Positions 25,247-33,993 of a DNA stretch of 64,000 bases are shown piece by piece. The stretch comes from Epidermidibacterium keratini (GTDB lineage: Bacteria > Actinomycetota > Actinomycetes > Mycobacteriales > Antricoccaceae): assembly GCF_009834025.1 (NCBI RefSeq), contig NZ_CP047156.1, positions 1,550,001 through 1,614,000 on the forward strand, written 5' to 3'. Position numbers and translations under genes: made by a program. Each line of letters opens with the position of its first letter. Position 1 is the stretch's first letter. Below the pieces are notes generated by a model that saw nothing but the letters and a program-made list of their open reading frames with translations, made no database searches and was not told the DNA's origin.

Positions 25247-26403
25247 TGCGCCCTGGCATGTCTCACGACCTGGGTGCGTTGCTGTCCGACCGCAACGCGC
25301 GCGGCGTTGACGAGGTCATGCTCGGGTTCGCTCGCATGCTCGCGGTCGCCGGCGTCCACGTCACGCCCGACCGCACCCAGTCGATGCTGCGGGCCATCGC
25401 CGACCTCGACGTACTGCGCATGGACGATGTCTACTGGGCCGGGCGGGTCACGCTGTGCTCCACCCCCGAGGACCTGCCTAAGTACGACGCCGGCTTCGCG
25501 GCCTACTTCGAGGGCCGCGAGCCGCGTAAGCCGTCCGGCGCTCCGGTCGAGGTGCCGCGCCCGGTCAACATGCCGCTCGGCATGAAGGACACCAGCTCGC
25601 AAGGGGACGACGAGCCGGACGACGACCCGGTCCCCGGCGTCGCTACCGGCGAGGAGATCCTGCGGCATAAGGACTTCGCCGACCTCGCCGACTCCGACGC
25701 GCAGGCGCTGAAACGGATGTTCGAGGCGCTCGCGCCGACCGCATCGCCGCGCCGCTCGCGTCGCTACCGCCACCACAAGACCGGGATCACCGACCCGCAC
25801 CGCTCCATCCGCGAGGCGATGCGCCACGGCGGCGAGATGAGCCACCTTCAGTTCCGCAACCGCCGCGAGCGCCCCCGCAAGCTCGTCATCCTCGGCGACA
25901 TCAGCGGCTCGATGGCGCCGTACACCGACCCGATCCTTCGTTTTGCGCACGCCGCGGTACGCCGCAACCCGATGCACACCGAGGTCTTCACCCTCGGCAC
26001 CCGACTGACCCGCGTGACGCGCGAGTTGCGTCAGCGTGACCCCGAGAAAGCACTCAAAGCCGCAGGTCAGGCGATTCCCGACTGGAGCGGCGGCACCCGG
26101 CTCGGGGAGATGCTGCGCGCCTTTCTGGACCGGTGGGGCCAGCGCGGCATGGCCCGGCGGGCGATCGTCGTCGTCTTCAGCGACGGGTGGGAGCGCGGCG
26201 ACCCGAGCCTGCTCGGGGAACAAATGGCCCGCCTGCATAGGTTGGCTTACAAGGTGATCTGGGCGAACCCGCACAAGGGGCACGACGGATACCAGCCGTT
26301 GACCGGCGGGATCCAGGCCGCGCTGCCGAGCATCGACGAGTTCGTCGCCGGTCACTCGTTTGACTCATATGCCCGGCTCGCGCGGCTGATTACCGCGGCG
26401 TGA
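25246..26403 (+). CDS. coxE: VWA-domain protein, CoxE-like
   Basis: A 385-residue protein with a C-terminal von Willebrand A domain: the MIDAS motif DISGSMAPY lies near residue 219 and VVVFSDGWERGDP in the late part. The N-terminal half (MLGFARMLAVAGVHVTPDRT, then DDVYWAGRVTLCS) is typical of CoxE. CoxE works with the MoxR ATPase CoxD, encoded immediately upstream, in maturing molybdenum hydroxylases. The start shares one base with the coxD stop. Confidence 0.88.
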   Translation: MRPGMSHDLGALLSDRNARGVDEVMLGFARMLAVAGVHVTPDRTQSMLRAIADLDVLRMDDVYWAGRVTLCSTPEDLPKYDAGFAAYFEGREPRKPSGAPVEVPRPVNMPLGMKDTSSQGDDEPDDDPVPGVATGEEILRHKDFADLADSDAQALKRMFEALAPTASPRRSRRYRHHKTGITDPHRSIREAMRHGGEMSHLQFRNRRERPRKLVILGDISGSMAPYTDPILRFAHAAVRRNPMHTEVFTLGTRLTRVTRELRQRDPEKALKAAGQAIPDWSGGTRLGEMLRAFLDRWGQRGMARRAIVVVFSDGWERGDPSLLGEQMARLHRLAYKVIWANPHKGHDGYQPLTGGIQAALPSIDEFVAGHSFDSYARLARLITAA

Positions 26404-26428
26404 GCGGGCTGGCTGGACGGGAGTAGCG

Positions 26429-27553
26429 ATGCGCGAGATCTTGGACGATCTGTTGCCCTGGTGGGAATCCGGCGAGACCGTCGGCATGGGAACCGTCGTG
26501 GCGACGTTCCGCTCGGCCCCGCGCCCGCCCGGCGCGTCGATGATCGTCGGGCCCGAAGGCGAGGCGTTCGGCAGCGTCTCCGGCGGCTGCGTCGAGGGCA
26601 CCGTCTACGAAGAGGCCCAGCAGGTAGTGGCCGGCGAGTCGCAGTCGGCGATGCATCGCTACGGGATCAGCGACGACGACGCGTTCAGCGTCGGGCTGAC
26701 CTGCGGCGGCATCCTCGACGTGTACGTCGAACCGGTCAGCAAGCAGACCTTCCCCGAGCTCGGCGAGATCGCCAAGTCCATCGACGAGCACGAGCCGGTC
26801 GCGGTCGTCACCGTCGTCTCCGGCCCCGAAGACCGCCTCGGCAAGCGCCTCGTGTTGTGGAACGACCGCGTGAGCGGCTCTCTCGGCCTGGAGCGGCTCG
26901 ATGCCGCCGTCTCCGAAGACGCGCTCGGCATGCTCGCCGCCGGTCGCACCGGGATCGTGCACTACGGCGTCGACGGCGAGCGCCGCGGCGATGACCTGAC
27001 CCTGTTCGTCGCGTCGTACGCTCCGCCGCGCCGGATGCTCGTCTTCGGCGCGATCGACTTCGCGGCCGCGGTCGCACGCATGGGCTCGTTCCTCGGACAC
27101 AAGGTCACCGTCTGCGACGCGCGACCAGTTTTCGCGACGGCTAAACGATTCCCGGACGCGGACGAGGTCGTCGTCGACTGGCCGCACCGGTATCTGAAGG
27201 CCGAGGTCGAGGCCGGCCGGATCGACGACCGCACCATCATCTGCGTGCTCACCCATGACCCGAAGTTCGACGTACCGCTGCTGCAGGAGGCGCTGCCGCT
27301 CAACGTCGCCTACATCGGCGCGATGGGCTCGCGACGCACTCACGACGACCGGCTTGAACGACTGCGGGAGGCCGGTGTGCCCGAGGACCAGCTGGAGAAG
27401 CTGTCCTCGCCCATCGGGCTCGACCTCGGGGCACGTACGCCGGAGGAGACCGCGGTGTCGATCGCCGCGGAGATCATCGCGCTGCAGTGGGGCGGCGACG
27501 GGGCACGGCTCTCGGAGTTGGACGGACGCATCCACCGCGACGCGGAGCGGTAG
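26429..27553 (+). CDS. XdhC/CoxI family molybdenum-cofactor insertion factor (CoxF-like)
   Basis: A 374-residue protein with GGGAG 6 nt before the ATG. The N-terminal XdhC/CoxI domain has ATFRSAPRPPGASM and SGGCVEGTVYEEA (the Cys is usual in the family). The C-terminal Rossmann-like domain has LVFGAIDFAAAVARMG, HDPKFDVPLLQEAL and YIGAMGSRRTHDDRLERL. XdhC-type proteins bind sulfurated Mo cofactor and load it into xanthine dehydrogenase/CO dehydrogenase family enzymes. It follows coxE by 25 bp, so the three genes make a likely maturation operon for the coxSLM enzyme. Confidence 0.88.
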   Translation: MREILDDLLPWWESGETVGMGTVVATFRSAPRPPGASMIVGPEGEAFGSVSGGCVEGTVYEEAQQVVAGESQSAMHRYGISDDDAFSVGLTCGGILDVYVEPVSKQTFPELGEIAKSIDEHEPVAVVTVVSGPEDRLGKRLVLWNDRVSGSLGLERLDAAVSEDALGMLAAGRTGIVHYGVDGERRGDDLTLFVASYAPPRRMLVFGAIDFAAAVARMGSFLGHKVTVCDARPVFATAKRFPDADEVVVDWPHRYLKAEVEAGRIDDRTIICVLTHDPKFDVPLLQEALPLNVAYIGAMGSRRTHDDRLERLREAGVPEDQLEKLSSPIGLDLGARTPEETAVSIAAEIIALQWGGDGARLSELDGRIHRDAER

Positions 27554-27664
27554 CCACGCCGGATCCTGGGCCAAAATCGCAAGGACGCGGGGTACTCATC
27601 CCGCATCCGGGCCCGCGGTCGCCTCTGGTTTGCATTCTCGGCTCGCCGGTGCCCGGTGAATCGG

Positions 27665-27739
27665 CGACAAAAATGGACGTGAGCGGGGCACCCACGGCAT
27701 ATACGTACGTGAGGTACCCCCTGACGTCCAATTTTGTCG
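27665..27739. repeat. 75-bp intergenic inverted repeat
   Basis: Outer arms CGACAAAAATGGACGT (27665-27680) and ACGTCCAATTTTGTCG (27724-27739) pair with one mismatch. Inside, a further imperfect pairing (GCGGGGCACC with GGTACCCCC) continues the stem. It lies after the XdhC gene and could act as a transcription barrier. The architecture is like other intergenic hairpins here, but the sequence is its own. Confidence 0.65.
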
Positions 27740-27740
27740 G

Positions 27741-27824
27741 GTGCCGACGTCGTACGCCGTCACGAAGTGGACCCCGGCCGTAGACAAGGCAATGCGCGCC
27801 ATCGTCAAGAAGGCCGCATCATAG
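27741..27824 (+). pseudogene. Possible gene remnant, 27 codons
   Basis: A short open stretch reads VPTSYAVTKWTPAVDKAMRA and continues IVKKAAS, then TAG. Composition looks coding-like, but it has no ribosome site and no recognised family. It may be the 3' remnant of a lost gene, or chance. The rest of the 27554-27836 interval holds only the hairpin at 27665-27739. Confidence 0.25.
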
Positions 27825-27836
27825 GGATTACGGCGC

Positions 27837-27867
27837 TTGACCTCAAGCCGACTTGAGGTCATAACGT
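27837..27867 (+). promoter_or_regulatory. MerR-type promoter with a SoxR-like box
   Basis: The -35 TTGACC (27837-27842) and the -10 TAACGT (27862-27867) are 19 bp apart, the over-long spacing characteristic of MerR-family activated promoters. The spacer region carries the perfect dyad CCTCAAG-CCGA-CTTGAGG (27841-27858), which matches the known SoxR box pattern CCTCAAG-N4-CTTGAGG. Transcription would start at or just before the ATG at 27875, giving a leaderless or nearly leaderless mRNA. No soxR gene is in the window. Confidence 0.85.
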
Positions 27868-27874
27868 CATCGGC

Positions 27875-28720
27875 ATGAAGACTCTCGTTGTCGGTGCCAG
27901 CGGTCGAGTAGGCGGCGCGGCCGTCGAGCTGCTGCGCGAGCGCGGCGACTCGGTCACCGCACTCACTCGCTCTGCCGACGCTCCCTTGCCCGCAGACGTC
28001 GAGCGCTACGTCGCCGACCTCACCGACATCTCGGCACTGAGCCAACTTCCCTTTAGCGACGCCACTTTCCTGGTGTTTCCCAGCGTCACCGCCGACCCCT
28101 ACGCGGCCGAGATCGCCGATGCACTGGCCGCCCGCACCGGGCACATCGTCTACCTCTCCGCACATGGCGCTGCCGACGCCGATCCGGAAGGTGAAGGCAT
28201 CATGCCCTCGCACGCGCGCGTCGAGCGGGAGCTGAAACGCACCGGTGTACGGCGAACTTTCCTCCGCTCTAGCGGATTTGCCGCCAACACGCTGGGGTGG
28301 GCGCCGTACGTGAAGGCCGGTCAGCCCATCCGCGGAATTGCCGCCGACGCCCGCCGCGCGCTGATCCACGAACGTGACCTCGCGGCGGTCGGCGTACACG
28401 AGATGTCATATGTGGCAGGCGATCTCGAGCAGATCCTGCACCTCACCGGTCCCGAGGTGATGACTCAGCGCGAGTACGCCGACGCGCTCTCGTCAATACT
28501 GGGCGGCGACTATCCGTTCGTTGAGCTTTCTGACGACGATGCGGCGCGCGAGCTATTTCCCGATGCACCGCCGGCGATGGTGCGCTCGATCCTGGAGGGG
28601 CAGCGACGGATGATCGCCGAGCCGGAGCCGCGCACAGATACGGTCGCGCAAGTGTTAGGCCGGCCCGCGACGCCGTACTCGCAGTGGGTGCGCGACCACC
28701 AGGGCGACTTCACCGCCTAG
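27875..28720 (+). CDS. NmrA-family NAD(P)-binding oxidoreductase, putative SoxR-regulon member
   Basis: A 281-residue protein with Rossmann loop VVGASGRVGGAAVELL at the N-terminus, followed by ALTRSADAPLP and the segment DATFLVFPSVTADPYAAEI. The family includes NADPH-dependent quinone reductases such as QorB and azoreductase-like proteins. The promoter immediately upstream is MerR-type with a SoxR-like box; actinobacterial SoxR is activated by redox-active quinones and phenazines and is known to control reductases of this type. The likely role is detoxification of redox-cycling compounds. The next gene, a CocE-like hydrolase, follows 32 bp later with its own strong ribosome site. Confidence 0.85.
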   Translation: MKTLVVGASGRVGGAAVELLRERGDSVTALTRSADAPLPADVERYVADLTDISALSQLPFSDATFLVFPSVTADPYAAEIADALAARTGHIVYLSAHGAADADPEGEGIMPSHARVERELKRTGVRRTFLRSSGFAANTLGWAPYVKAGQPIRGIAADARRALIHERDLAAVGVHEMSYVAGDLEQILHLTGPEVMTQREYADALSSILGGDYPFVELSDDDAARELFPDAPPAMVRSILEGQRRMIAEPEPRTDTVAQVLGRPATPYSQWVRDHQGDFTA

Positions 28721-28752
28721 CATCGGGGCATTCCACCTCGAGGAGGCCCGCG

Positions 28753-30444
28753 ATGCCGAAAGCCCCTGACCGCGCTCGCAAGGTCATGCGCCGCGCAACC
28801 GGTGCCGTCGCCGACAAGCTACTGAAGGTCGACGGCCCACGCCAGGACTACGAGATCGAGCGCGACGTCGAGGTGACGATGCCGGACGGCGTCGTACTGC
28901 TCGCCGACCGCTACTACCCCAGCGACGCGTCCGGACCGCTGCCGGTCGTGCTGGTGCGTACGCCGTACGGCCGCACCGGGTTGCTCTCCACGCTGCTACT
29001 CGGCCCGCTTGCCCGACGCGGATTCCAGCTATTTGTGCAAAGCACCCGCGGCACGTTTGGGTCGGGCGGGCAGTTCCGGCCCTTCCAGACCGAGCCGGAG
29101 GACGGCGCCGCGACCCTCGCATGGCTGCGTCGGCAGCCCTGGTGTGACGGCCGGATCGCGAGCACCGGACCGAGCTACCTCGGGCACACGCAGTGGGCGG
29201 TGGCGCCGTACGCCGACCCGCCGCTCGTGGCTGCGGGCCTGCACATCACCGCCGCCCACATCAGCGAGGCGTTCTACACGCGCGGCGGCGTGCCGGGCCT
29301 TCGCAATGCGCTGACCTGGGCGGCGATGATCGGCACGCAGGAACGCCGGTGGCTGCCGCCGCTGGTGCCCAACGCGCCGCAGATGCTGCGGCTGCGGCGC
29401 GCGATGCACGGCCTGCCGCTGCAGTCCGCCGACACGGCCGTTGCCGGCGCGCCCGTCCAGTTCTGGCGCGACTTCACCGCGCACGAGCTGCCCGGCGATG
29501 ACTTCTGGGACGCCGCGGACCACCAGGAAGCGGACCTTTCGGCGATGCCGCCGGTCAACATGGTGACCGGCTGGTGGGACCTCTTCGTGCGCAGCCAGCT
29601 GCACGACTTCGCGCGGCTGCAGCAGGCCGGCGTACCCGCCCGCATCACGATCGGCCCGTGGCTGCACGGCGACCCGCCCGAGGTCGAGGCGATCGTGCGC
29701 ACCGACCTGGAGTGGCTCGGGCACTACCTCAACGGTGAGCCGTTGCCGCCGGGCCCCGCCGTGCGCGCCCAGCTCATGGGCACCGACGAGTGGCTGGAGT
29801 TCGAGAGCTGGCCGCCGCCGGGGTACGCCGATGCGACGCACTATCTCGGCGGTGGCGGCGTACTCGATGATGCGCCGTCGCAGCAGTCAGCGCCGACCCG
29901 GTTTACCTACGATCCGGCCGATCCGACGCCCACGGTGGGCGGCCCGATGCTGAGCGCGCCGGGGCGGCAGTCCGACAACACCAAGAACGAGCAGCGCGGT
30001 GACATCCTCACCTTCACCGGGCCGGTGCTCGACGACGCGGTCGATATCGTCGGCGCCCCGACCGCACGGATCTTCGTGCGCACGAGTACGCCGTACGCCG
30101 ACCTCTTCGTGCGCGTGTGCGACGTCGATGCCGAGGGCACCTCACGCAACGTTGTCGACGGGATCCGCCGGCTCAGCCCCGCTGATGGGCCGGACTCCAC
30201 CGACGACGCCGGAGTCGCGGTCGTGGAGCTTGAGCTGTTTCCGACGGCCTACCGGTTTGCCGCCGGGCACCGGATCCGCGTCCAGGTCGCCGGCGGTGCG
30301 TTCCCCAGGTTCGCACGCAACTTCGGCGACGGCGAGCGGTTTGCCGCCGGCAGCTCCGGCGTACCGGTCGACTTCGAGATCTTCCACGACGCGGCGCATC
30401 CCTCGACCGTCACGCTGCCGAGCAAGACCCGCACACGCGGTTAA
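28753..30444 (+). CDS. CocE/NonD-family serine hydrolase
   Basis: A 563-residue protein; the ATG at 28753 follows a perfect AGGAGG by 6 nt. The S15/CocE alpha-beta hydrolase domain is visible: LLADRYYPSDASGPLPVVLV, RTPYGRTG, and the nucleophile in GPSYLGHTQW. MVTGWWDLFVRSQLHDF and IGPWLHGDP contain the likely acid and base regions. The C-terminal jelly-roll domain has GDILTFTGPVLDDAVDIVG and FRFAAGHRIRVQVAGGAFPRF-like sequence near the end. The family hydrolyses esters or acyl bonds (cocaine esterase, glutaryl-7-ACA acylase); the natural substrate is not apparent. The stop overlaps the convergent DUF808 gene by 4 bp. Confidence 0.88.
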   Translation: MPKAPDRARKVMRRATGAVADKLLKVDGPRQDYEIERDVEVTMPDGVVLLADRYYPSDASGPLPVVLVRTPYGRTGLLSTLLLGPLARRGFQLFVQSTRGTFGSGGQFRPFQTEPEDGAATLAWLRRQPWCDGRIASTGPSYLGHTQWAVAPYADPPLVAAGLHITAAHISEAFYTRGGVPGLRNALTWAAMIGTQERRWLPPLVPNAPQMLRLRRAMHGLPLQSADTAVAGAPVQFWRDFTAHELPGDDFWDAADHQEADLSAMPPVNMVTGWWDLFVRSQLHDFARLQQAGVPARITIGPWLHGDPPEVEAIVRTDLEWLGHYLNGEPLPPGPAVRAQLMGTDEWLEFESWPPPGYADATHYLGGGGVLDDAPSQQSAPTRFTYDPADPTPTVGGPMLSAPGRQSDNTKNEQRGDILTFTGPVLDDAVDIVGAPTARIFVRTSTPYADLFVRVCDVDAEGTSRNVVDGIRRLSPADGPDSTDDAGVAVVELELFPTAYRFAAGHRIRVQVAGGAFPRFARNFGDGERFAAGSSGVPVDFEIFHDAAHPSTVTLPSKTRTRG

Positions 30445-31466
30445 GGATCTGAGGGCTTCGGCTTGTCTTGGGCCGGAGCCGAGCTGTCCCGAACCTCCGT
30501 CGGCCGCGGCAGGTCCTCGGTGGGCTCGTGCGGCTTCTTCTTGTTGAACGGCAGCACGTGCATGATCGCGACGACGATGCCGCCGACGAACAGTCCGATG
30601 AGCGCCGAGAAGAACGTGTTGGTCAGCCAGCCGACGGCCCCGCCGATGGCTGGGATCAGCCCGCCCATCCAGACCTCGGCGGCGTGCACCAGATCGTAGG
30701 GACCGGTCCAGCCGAGCTCGTCGGTGCCGACCAGCAAGATGTGCCCGCCGACCCAGAGCATCGCGATGATTCCGACGGTCGACAGCGTGGCGAGTACGCC
30801 GGGCATCGCCTTGACCAGGCCCCGCCCGAAGGAGGCGAGCCCGCCCTTCTTGGTTTCGGCCAGATGCAGGCCGATGTCGTCCATCTTCACGATGAGCCCG
30901 ACGGCGCCGTACACCAGCAACGTGATGCCGATCGCGACGACGATCAAGATGATCAGCCGGGAGAGGAACGGCTCGCTCGCGACCTCGTTGAGGGCGATGA
31001 CCATGATCTCGGCCGACAGGATGAAGTCGGTGCGGATCGCGCCGCTGACCATGATCTTCTCCTGCTCCGGCCCGAGCTCGGAGACGGGAGTTTTTTCTTC
31101 AAGCTTGTGTCCGGAGAGCTTCTCCCAGATCTTCTCCGCGCCCTCGTAACAGAGGTAGGTGCCGCCGATCATGAGGATCGGCGTGAGCAGCCACGGCAGG
31201 AACTGGCTGAGCAGCATCGCCACCGGCAAGATGAAGAGCAGCTTGTTGCGCAGCGAGCCGATCGCGATGCGCTTGATCATCGGCAGCTCGCGCTCGGGCT
31301 TGAAGCCGTGCACATAGCGCGGGGTGACCGCGGCGTCGTCCACGACCACGCCCGCTGCCTTGGCGCTCGCACGGCCGGCGGCTGCACCGACGTCGTCGAT
31401 GGACGCGGCCGCCGCCTTGGCGATAAGCGCGATGTCGTCTAGGAGCGCGGCAAGTCCGGCGCTCAT
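30441..31466 (-). CDS. DUF808 (YedI-like) membrane protein
   Basis: A 341-residue protein whose real start is the ATG at 31466, giving the family opening MSAGLAALLDDIALIAKAAA. Next come DDVGAAAGRASAKAAGVVVD and DDAAVTPRYVHGFKPERELP, both strongly conserved in DUF808, then several membrane helices (LLFILPVAMLLSQFLPWLLT, ILMIGGTYLCYEGAEKIWEK). The C-terminus is charged (KKKPHEPTEDLPRPTEVRDS). Function of the family is not known. It is divergent from the kinase gene at 31559. Confidence 0.88.
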   Translation of the reverse strand: MSAGLAALLDDIALIAKAAAASIDDVGAAAGRASAKAAGVVVDDAAVTPRYVHGFKPERELPMIKRIAIGSLRNKLLFILPVAMLLSQFLPWLLTPILMIGGTYLCYEGAEKIWEKLSGHKLEEKTPVSELGPEQEKIMVSGAIRTDFILSAEIMVIALNEVASEPFLSRLIILIVVAIGITLLVYGAVGLIVKMDDIGLHLAETKKGGLASFGRGLVKAMPGVLATLSTVGIIAMLWVGGHILLVGTDELGWTGPYDLVHAAEVWMGGLIPAIGGAVGWLTNTFFSALIGLFVGGIVVAIMHVLPFNKKKPHEPTEDLPRPTEVRDSSAPAQDKPKPSDP

Positions 31467-31558
31467 CGGACGCCGCCTGAGCGTGTGGCGAGAGATGACG
31501 CAAGCGATGGCATGGGGATGAGAATACTGGGCGATCAATCCTGGGGGATAATGAACTG

Positions 31559-32386
31559 ATGGCCCAGACCAACTCTTCCCCCGCAACCGATAGCCCGCCC
31601 GTCGCGTTGACGATCGCCGGCTCCGAGGCAACCGGCGGCGCCGGCGCCCAGGCCGACCTCAAGACCTTCCAGGCGCTGGACGTGTTCGGCATGGTGGCAC
31701 TGACCTGCATCGTCAGCTTCGACCCCAAGGCCGACTGGGGGCACCGCTTTGTGCCCGTCGAGCCGCAGGTGATCGCCGACCAGCTCGAGGCCGAGTTTGC
31801 GGCGTACTCGCCGGCCGCGATCAAGATCGGGATGCTGGGTACGCCGGCCACCATCGACACCGTCGCCGCCGCGCTGCAGGGCAAGCCGAGTCCGCATGTC
31901 GTGCTCGACCCCGTGCTGATCTGCAAGGGCCAGGAGCCCGGAGCCGCCCTCGACACCGATAACGCGCTGAAGGCGCAGGTGCTGCCGCTGGCCACCTTCG
32001 TCACGCCCAACCACTTCGAGTCGATGGCGCTGTCGGGGATGGACGCGATCGAGACCGTCGATGATCTGATCGCCGCCGCCAAGGCGATCCACGAGAAGTC
32101 TGGGGCCGTCGTACTCGCCAAGGGCGGGGTGCGCCTGGAGGGACCGGACGCGGTCGATGTCTTCTATGACGGCGAGACTCTCGAGGTGCTCAGCGCCCCC
32201 AAGGTCGGCGAGCACGCCGTCTCCGGGGCCGGCTGCACGCTGGCCGCCGCGGTGACCGCCGAGCTCGCCAAGGGCGCGAGCCCGCTTGAGGCGGCGCAGC
32301 GCGCGAAGGAGCTGGTGACCGCCGGCATCCAGGCGCGGGTCGCATCGAACGCACCGTTTGACGCGGTGCGGCAGCTCAACGCCTAG
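31559..32386 (+). CDS. ThiD/PdxK-family kinase (hydroxymethylpyrimidine or pyridoxine kinase)
   Basis: A 275-residue ribokinase-fold enzyme. It has LTIAGSEATGGAGAQADLKT, where the usual D of SDSSGGAG is changed to EAT, then IKIGMLGTPATID, LDPVLICKGQEPG, TPNHFESMALSGM, and the anion hole SGAGCTLAAAVTAELAKG. The HGAGCT-type anion hole and the ELAKG ending resemble the ThiD-like pyridoxine kinases of Gram-positive bacteria more than classic ThiD. Either thiamine-pyrimidine or vitamin B6 phosphorylation is possible; the neighbours do not decide it. Confidence 0.8.
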   Translation: MAQTNSSPATDSPPVALTIAGSEATGGAGAQADLKTFQALDVFGMVALTCIVSFDPKADWGHRFVPVEPQVIADQLEAEFAAYSPAAIKIGMLGTPATIDTVAAALQGKPSPHVVLDPVLICKGQEPGAALDTDNALKAQVLPLATFVTPNHFESMALSGMDAIETVDDLIAAAKAIHEKSGAVVLAKGGVRLEGPDAVDVFYDGETLEVLSAPKVGEHAVSGAGCTLAAAVTAELAKGASPLEAAQRAKELVTAGIQARVASNAPFDAVRQLNA

Positions 32387-32403
32387 AACCCCCAGCAGAT
32401 CGG

Positions 32404-33036
32404 CTAGGTAGCGGCCGGGATCGGGGCGATGCCGATCAGCCCGGGTAGCGGCGCGATCATCAGCTCGATCAGCTCATCGCGGCTGACCGCTGGATCGCGC
32501 AGCCACTGGGTGACGAGTTCCTCGTTGAGCGCGATCCAGGCGTAGGCGCCGATCTCGGCGTACGCCGCCGGGCGCAAGCCAAGCTCGCGGCATCGTTCGA
32601 GCAGTACGTCGACGATCCTGCGGCGGGTGCGATCGCCCAAGGCGCGCAGCTGCCCATCGCCGGCCATCGCGCCGCGCACCATCGAGACATACAGCTCCGG
32701 GCCTATCGACACGTGGTCGACGTACCGCCGCAAGGCGCTCCTTAGCTGCGAGTCGACCGCTCCCTCGGACGGCAGGGAGATCGCGGCGTAGAGGTCCTCG
32801 GCGACCCGCTCGGCGATGGCCAGCTGGAAGTCTTGCTTGGATTCGAAGTAGTGAAACAGCAGGCCACGCGAGATCCCGGCCTCACGGGCGATCGCCTCGA
32901 CGGAGAGGTCCTCGATCCGGGCCCCGGCGAGCATGCGTACGCCGATCTGGATCAGCTGCTCACGCCGCTCCTCCGGTGCCAGACGCACCCGCTTCTCGTC
33001 GGCCACATCCCCTCCGATTCCCGGTCCTGTAGGCAT
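32404..33036 (-). CDS. TetR-family transcriptional regulator
   Basis: About 210 residues. The helix-turn-helix is clear: LIQIGVRMLAGARIEDLSVE, then GISRGLLFHYFESKQDFQLA. The C-terminal part (ALRRYVDHVSIGPELYVSMV, then YAWIALNEELVTQWL) follows the TetR_C pattern seen in mycobacterial regulators paired with SDR genes. The start is uncertain: ATG at 33036 is used here, and ATG at 33072 with AAGG just before it is an alternative. It is divergent from the SDR/esterase pair at 33118, which it probably regulates. Confidence 0.82.
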   Translation of the reverse strand: MPTGPGIGGDVADEKRVRLAPEERREQLIQIGVRMLAGARIEDLSVEAIAREAGISRGLLFHYFESKQDFQLAIAERVAEDLYAAISLPSEGAVDSQLRSALRRYVDHVSIGPELYVSMVRGAMAGDGQLRALGDRTRRRIVDVLLERCRELGLRPAAYAEIGAYAWIALNEELVTQWLRDPAVSRDELIELMIAPLPGLIGIAPIPAAT

Positions 33037-33080
33037 CCTAGCGAGCCGCGGCGGCGATTTCGGACCAGTCATCGACCTTA

Positions 33081-33109
33081 TTGACTCATGTTCAATATTG
33101 GCATAGTGT
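33081..33109 (+). promoter_or_regulatory. Promoter of the SDR-esterase operon, with possible operator
   Basis: The -35 TTGACT (33081-33086) and the -10 TAGTGT (33104-33109) are 17 bp apart, and the SDR ATG lies 9 bp after the -10, so the mRNA is probably leaderless. TTGACTCATGTTCAA (33081-33095) has TTGA/TCAA ends and may form part of the binding site of the divergent TetR. Confidence 0.6.
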
Positions 33110-33117
33110 CCCCGGGC

Positions 33118-33993
33118 ATGACTTCGCTGACCAATAAAGTCGTCGCCATCACCGGTGCGGGCTCGGGCATCGGCCGAGCCCTCGCCCTGCAAGCCGCCGC
33201 CGAGGGCGCCAGCCTCGCGCTGTCGGACATCGACGAAGCCGGCGTCGCGGAGACCGCGCGCCTATGTGGTGCGGCCGCGCAGGTGCGCACCGACCGGATC
33301 GATGTCAGTGACCGAGACGCCGTCGAAGCCTGGGCCGCATCCGTCGTCGAGGAGTTCGGCCGCGTCAACATCATCGTCAACAACGCCGGCGTCTCGCTGT
33401 CCAGCAACATCCGCGACATGTCCTACGAGGACTTCGAGTGGCTGATGGGCATCAACTTCTGGGGCGTCGTACACGGCACCAAGGCCTTCTTGCCGCACGT
33501 GATCGGCAGCGGAGACGGCCACGTCGTCAATATCTCCAGCCTCTTCGGGCTGCTGAGCGTGCCCAGCCAGTCGGCGTACAACGCGGCCAAGTTCGGCGTC
33601 CGCGGGTTCACCGAGGCGCTGCGCATGGAGATGCTCATCGACAAGCTGCCGGTCGGCGTGACGTGCGTGCACCCGGGCGGGATCAAGACCAACATCGCCC
33701 GCAACGGCCGCGGCGATGACTTCCACGACGCGCAGGAGGTCGCCGACTACTTCGACGAGGAGCTCGCAAAGACCTCGCCGGAGAACGCCGCTGCCGCGAT
33801 CTGGACCGCCGTACGCCGCAACCGCCCGCGCGTGCTCGTCGGCGCCGACGCAAAGATCCTCGACAAGCTCATCCGGCTCGTCGGCTCGGGCTACCAGCGC
33901 GCCGCCGCGCGCGTCTCGCAGCGTCGCGTCACCGACACGCGCTCGCCGAAGTACCTCGGTACCCGCTCGACGCCGGAGAAGGTCGACGCCTGA
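33118..33993 (+). CDS. Short-chain dehydrogenase/reductase
   Basis: A 291-residue classical SDR; the ATG at 33118 gives the start TSLTNKVVAITGAGSGIGRA, and homology does not extend to the upstream ATG at 33088. NNAG motif: IIVNNAGVSLSSNIRDM. Catalytic Ser in VNISSLFGLLSVPSQS and YxxxK in SAYNAAKFGVRGFTEALR. The C-terminal extension (RAAARVSQRRVTDTRSPKYL) is a little longer than in typical 250-residue SDRs and matches mycobacterial members beside fold-3 esterases. It overlaps the esterase gene by 1 bp. Confidence 0.88.
   Translation: MTSLTNKVVAITGAGSGIGRALALQAAAEGASLALSDIDEAGVAETARLCGAAAQVRTDRIDVSDRDAVEAWAASVVEEFGRVNIIVNNAGVSLSSNIRDMSYEDFEWLMGINFWGVVHGTKAFLPHVIGSGDGHVVNISSLFGLLSVPSQSAYNAAKFGVRGFTEALRMEMLIDKLPVGVTCVHPGGIKTNIARNGRGDDFHDAQEVADYFDEELAKTSPENAAAAIWTAVRRNRPRVLVGADAKILDKLIRLVGSGYQRAAARVSQRRVTDTRSPKYLGTRSTPEKVDA

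Noticed and set aside
24946-26355. 469-codon minus-strand ORF opposite coxE
   Set aside because: Antisense shadow; no recognisable domain, and coxD/coxE on the plus strand have complete motifs.
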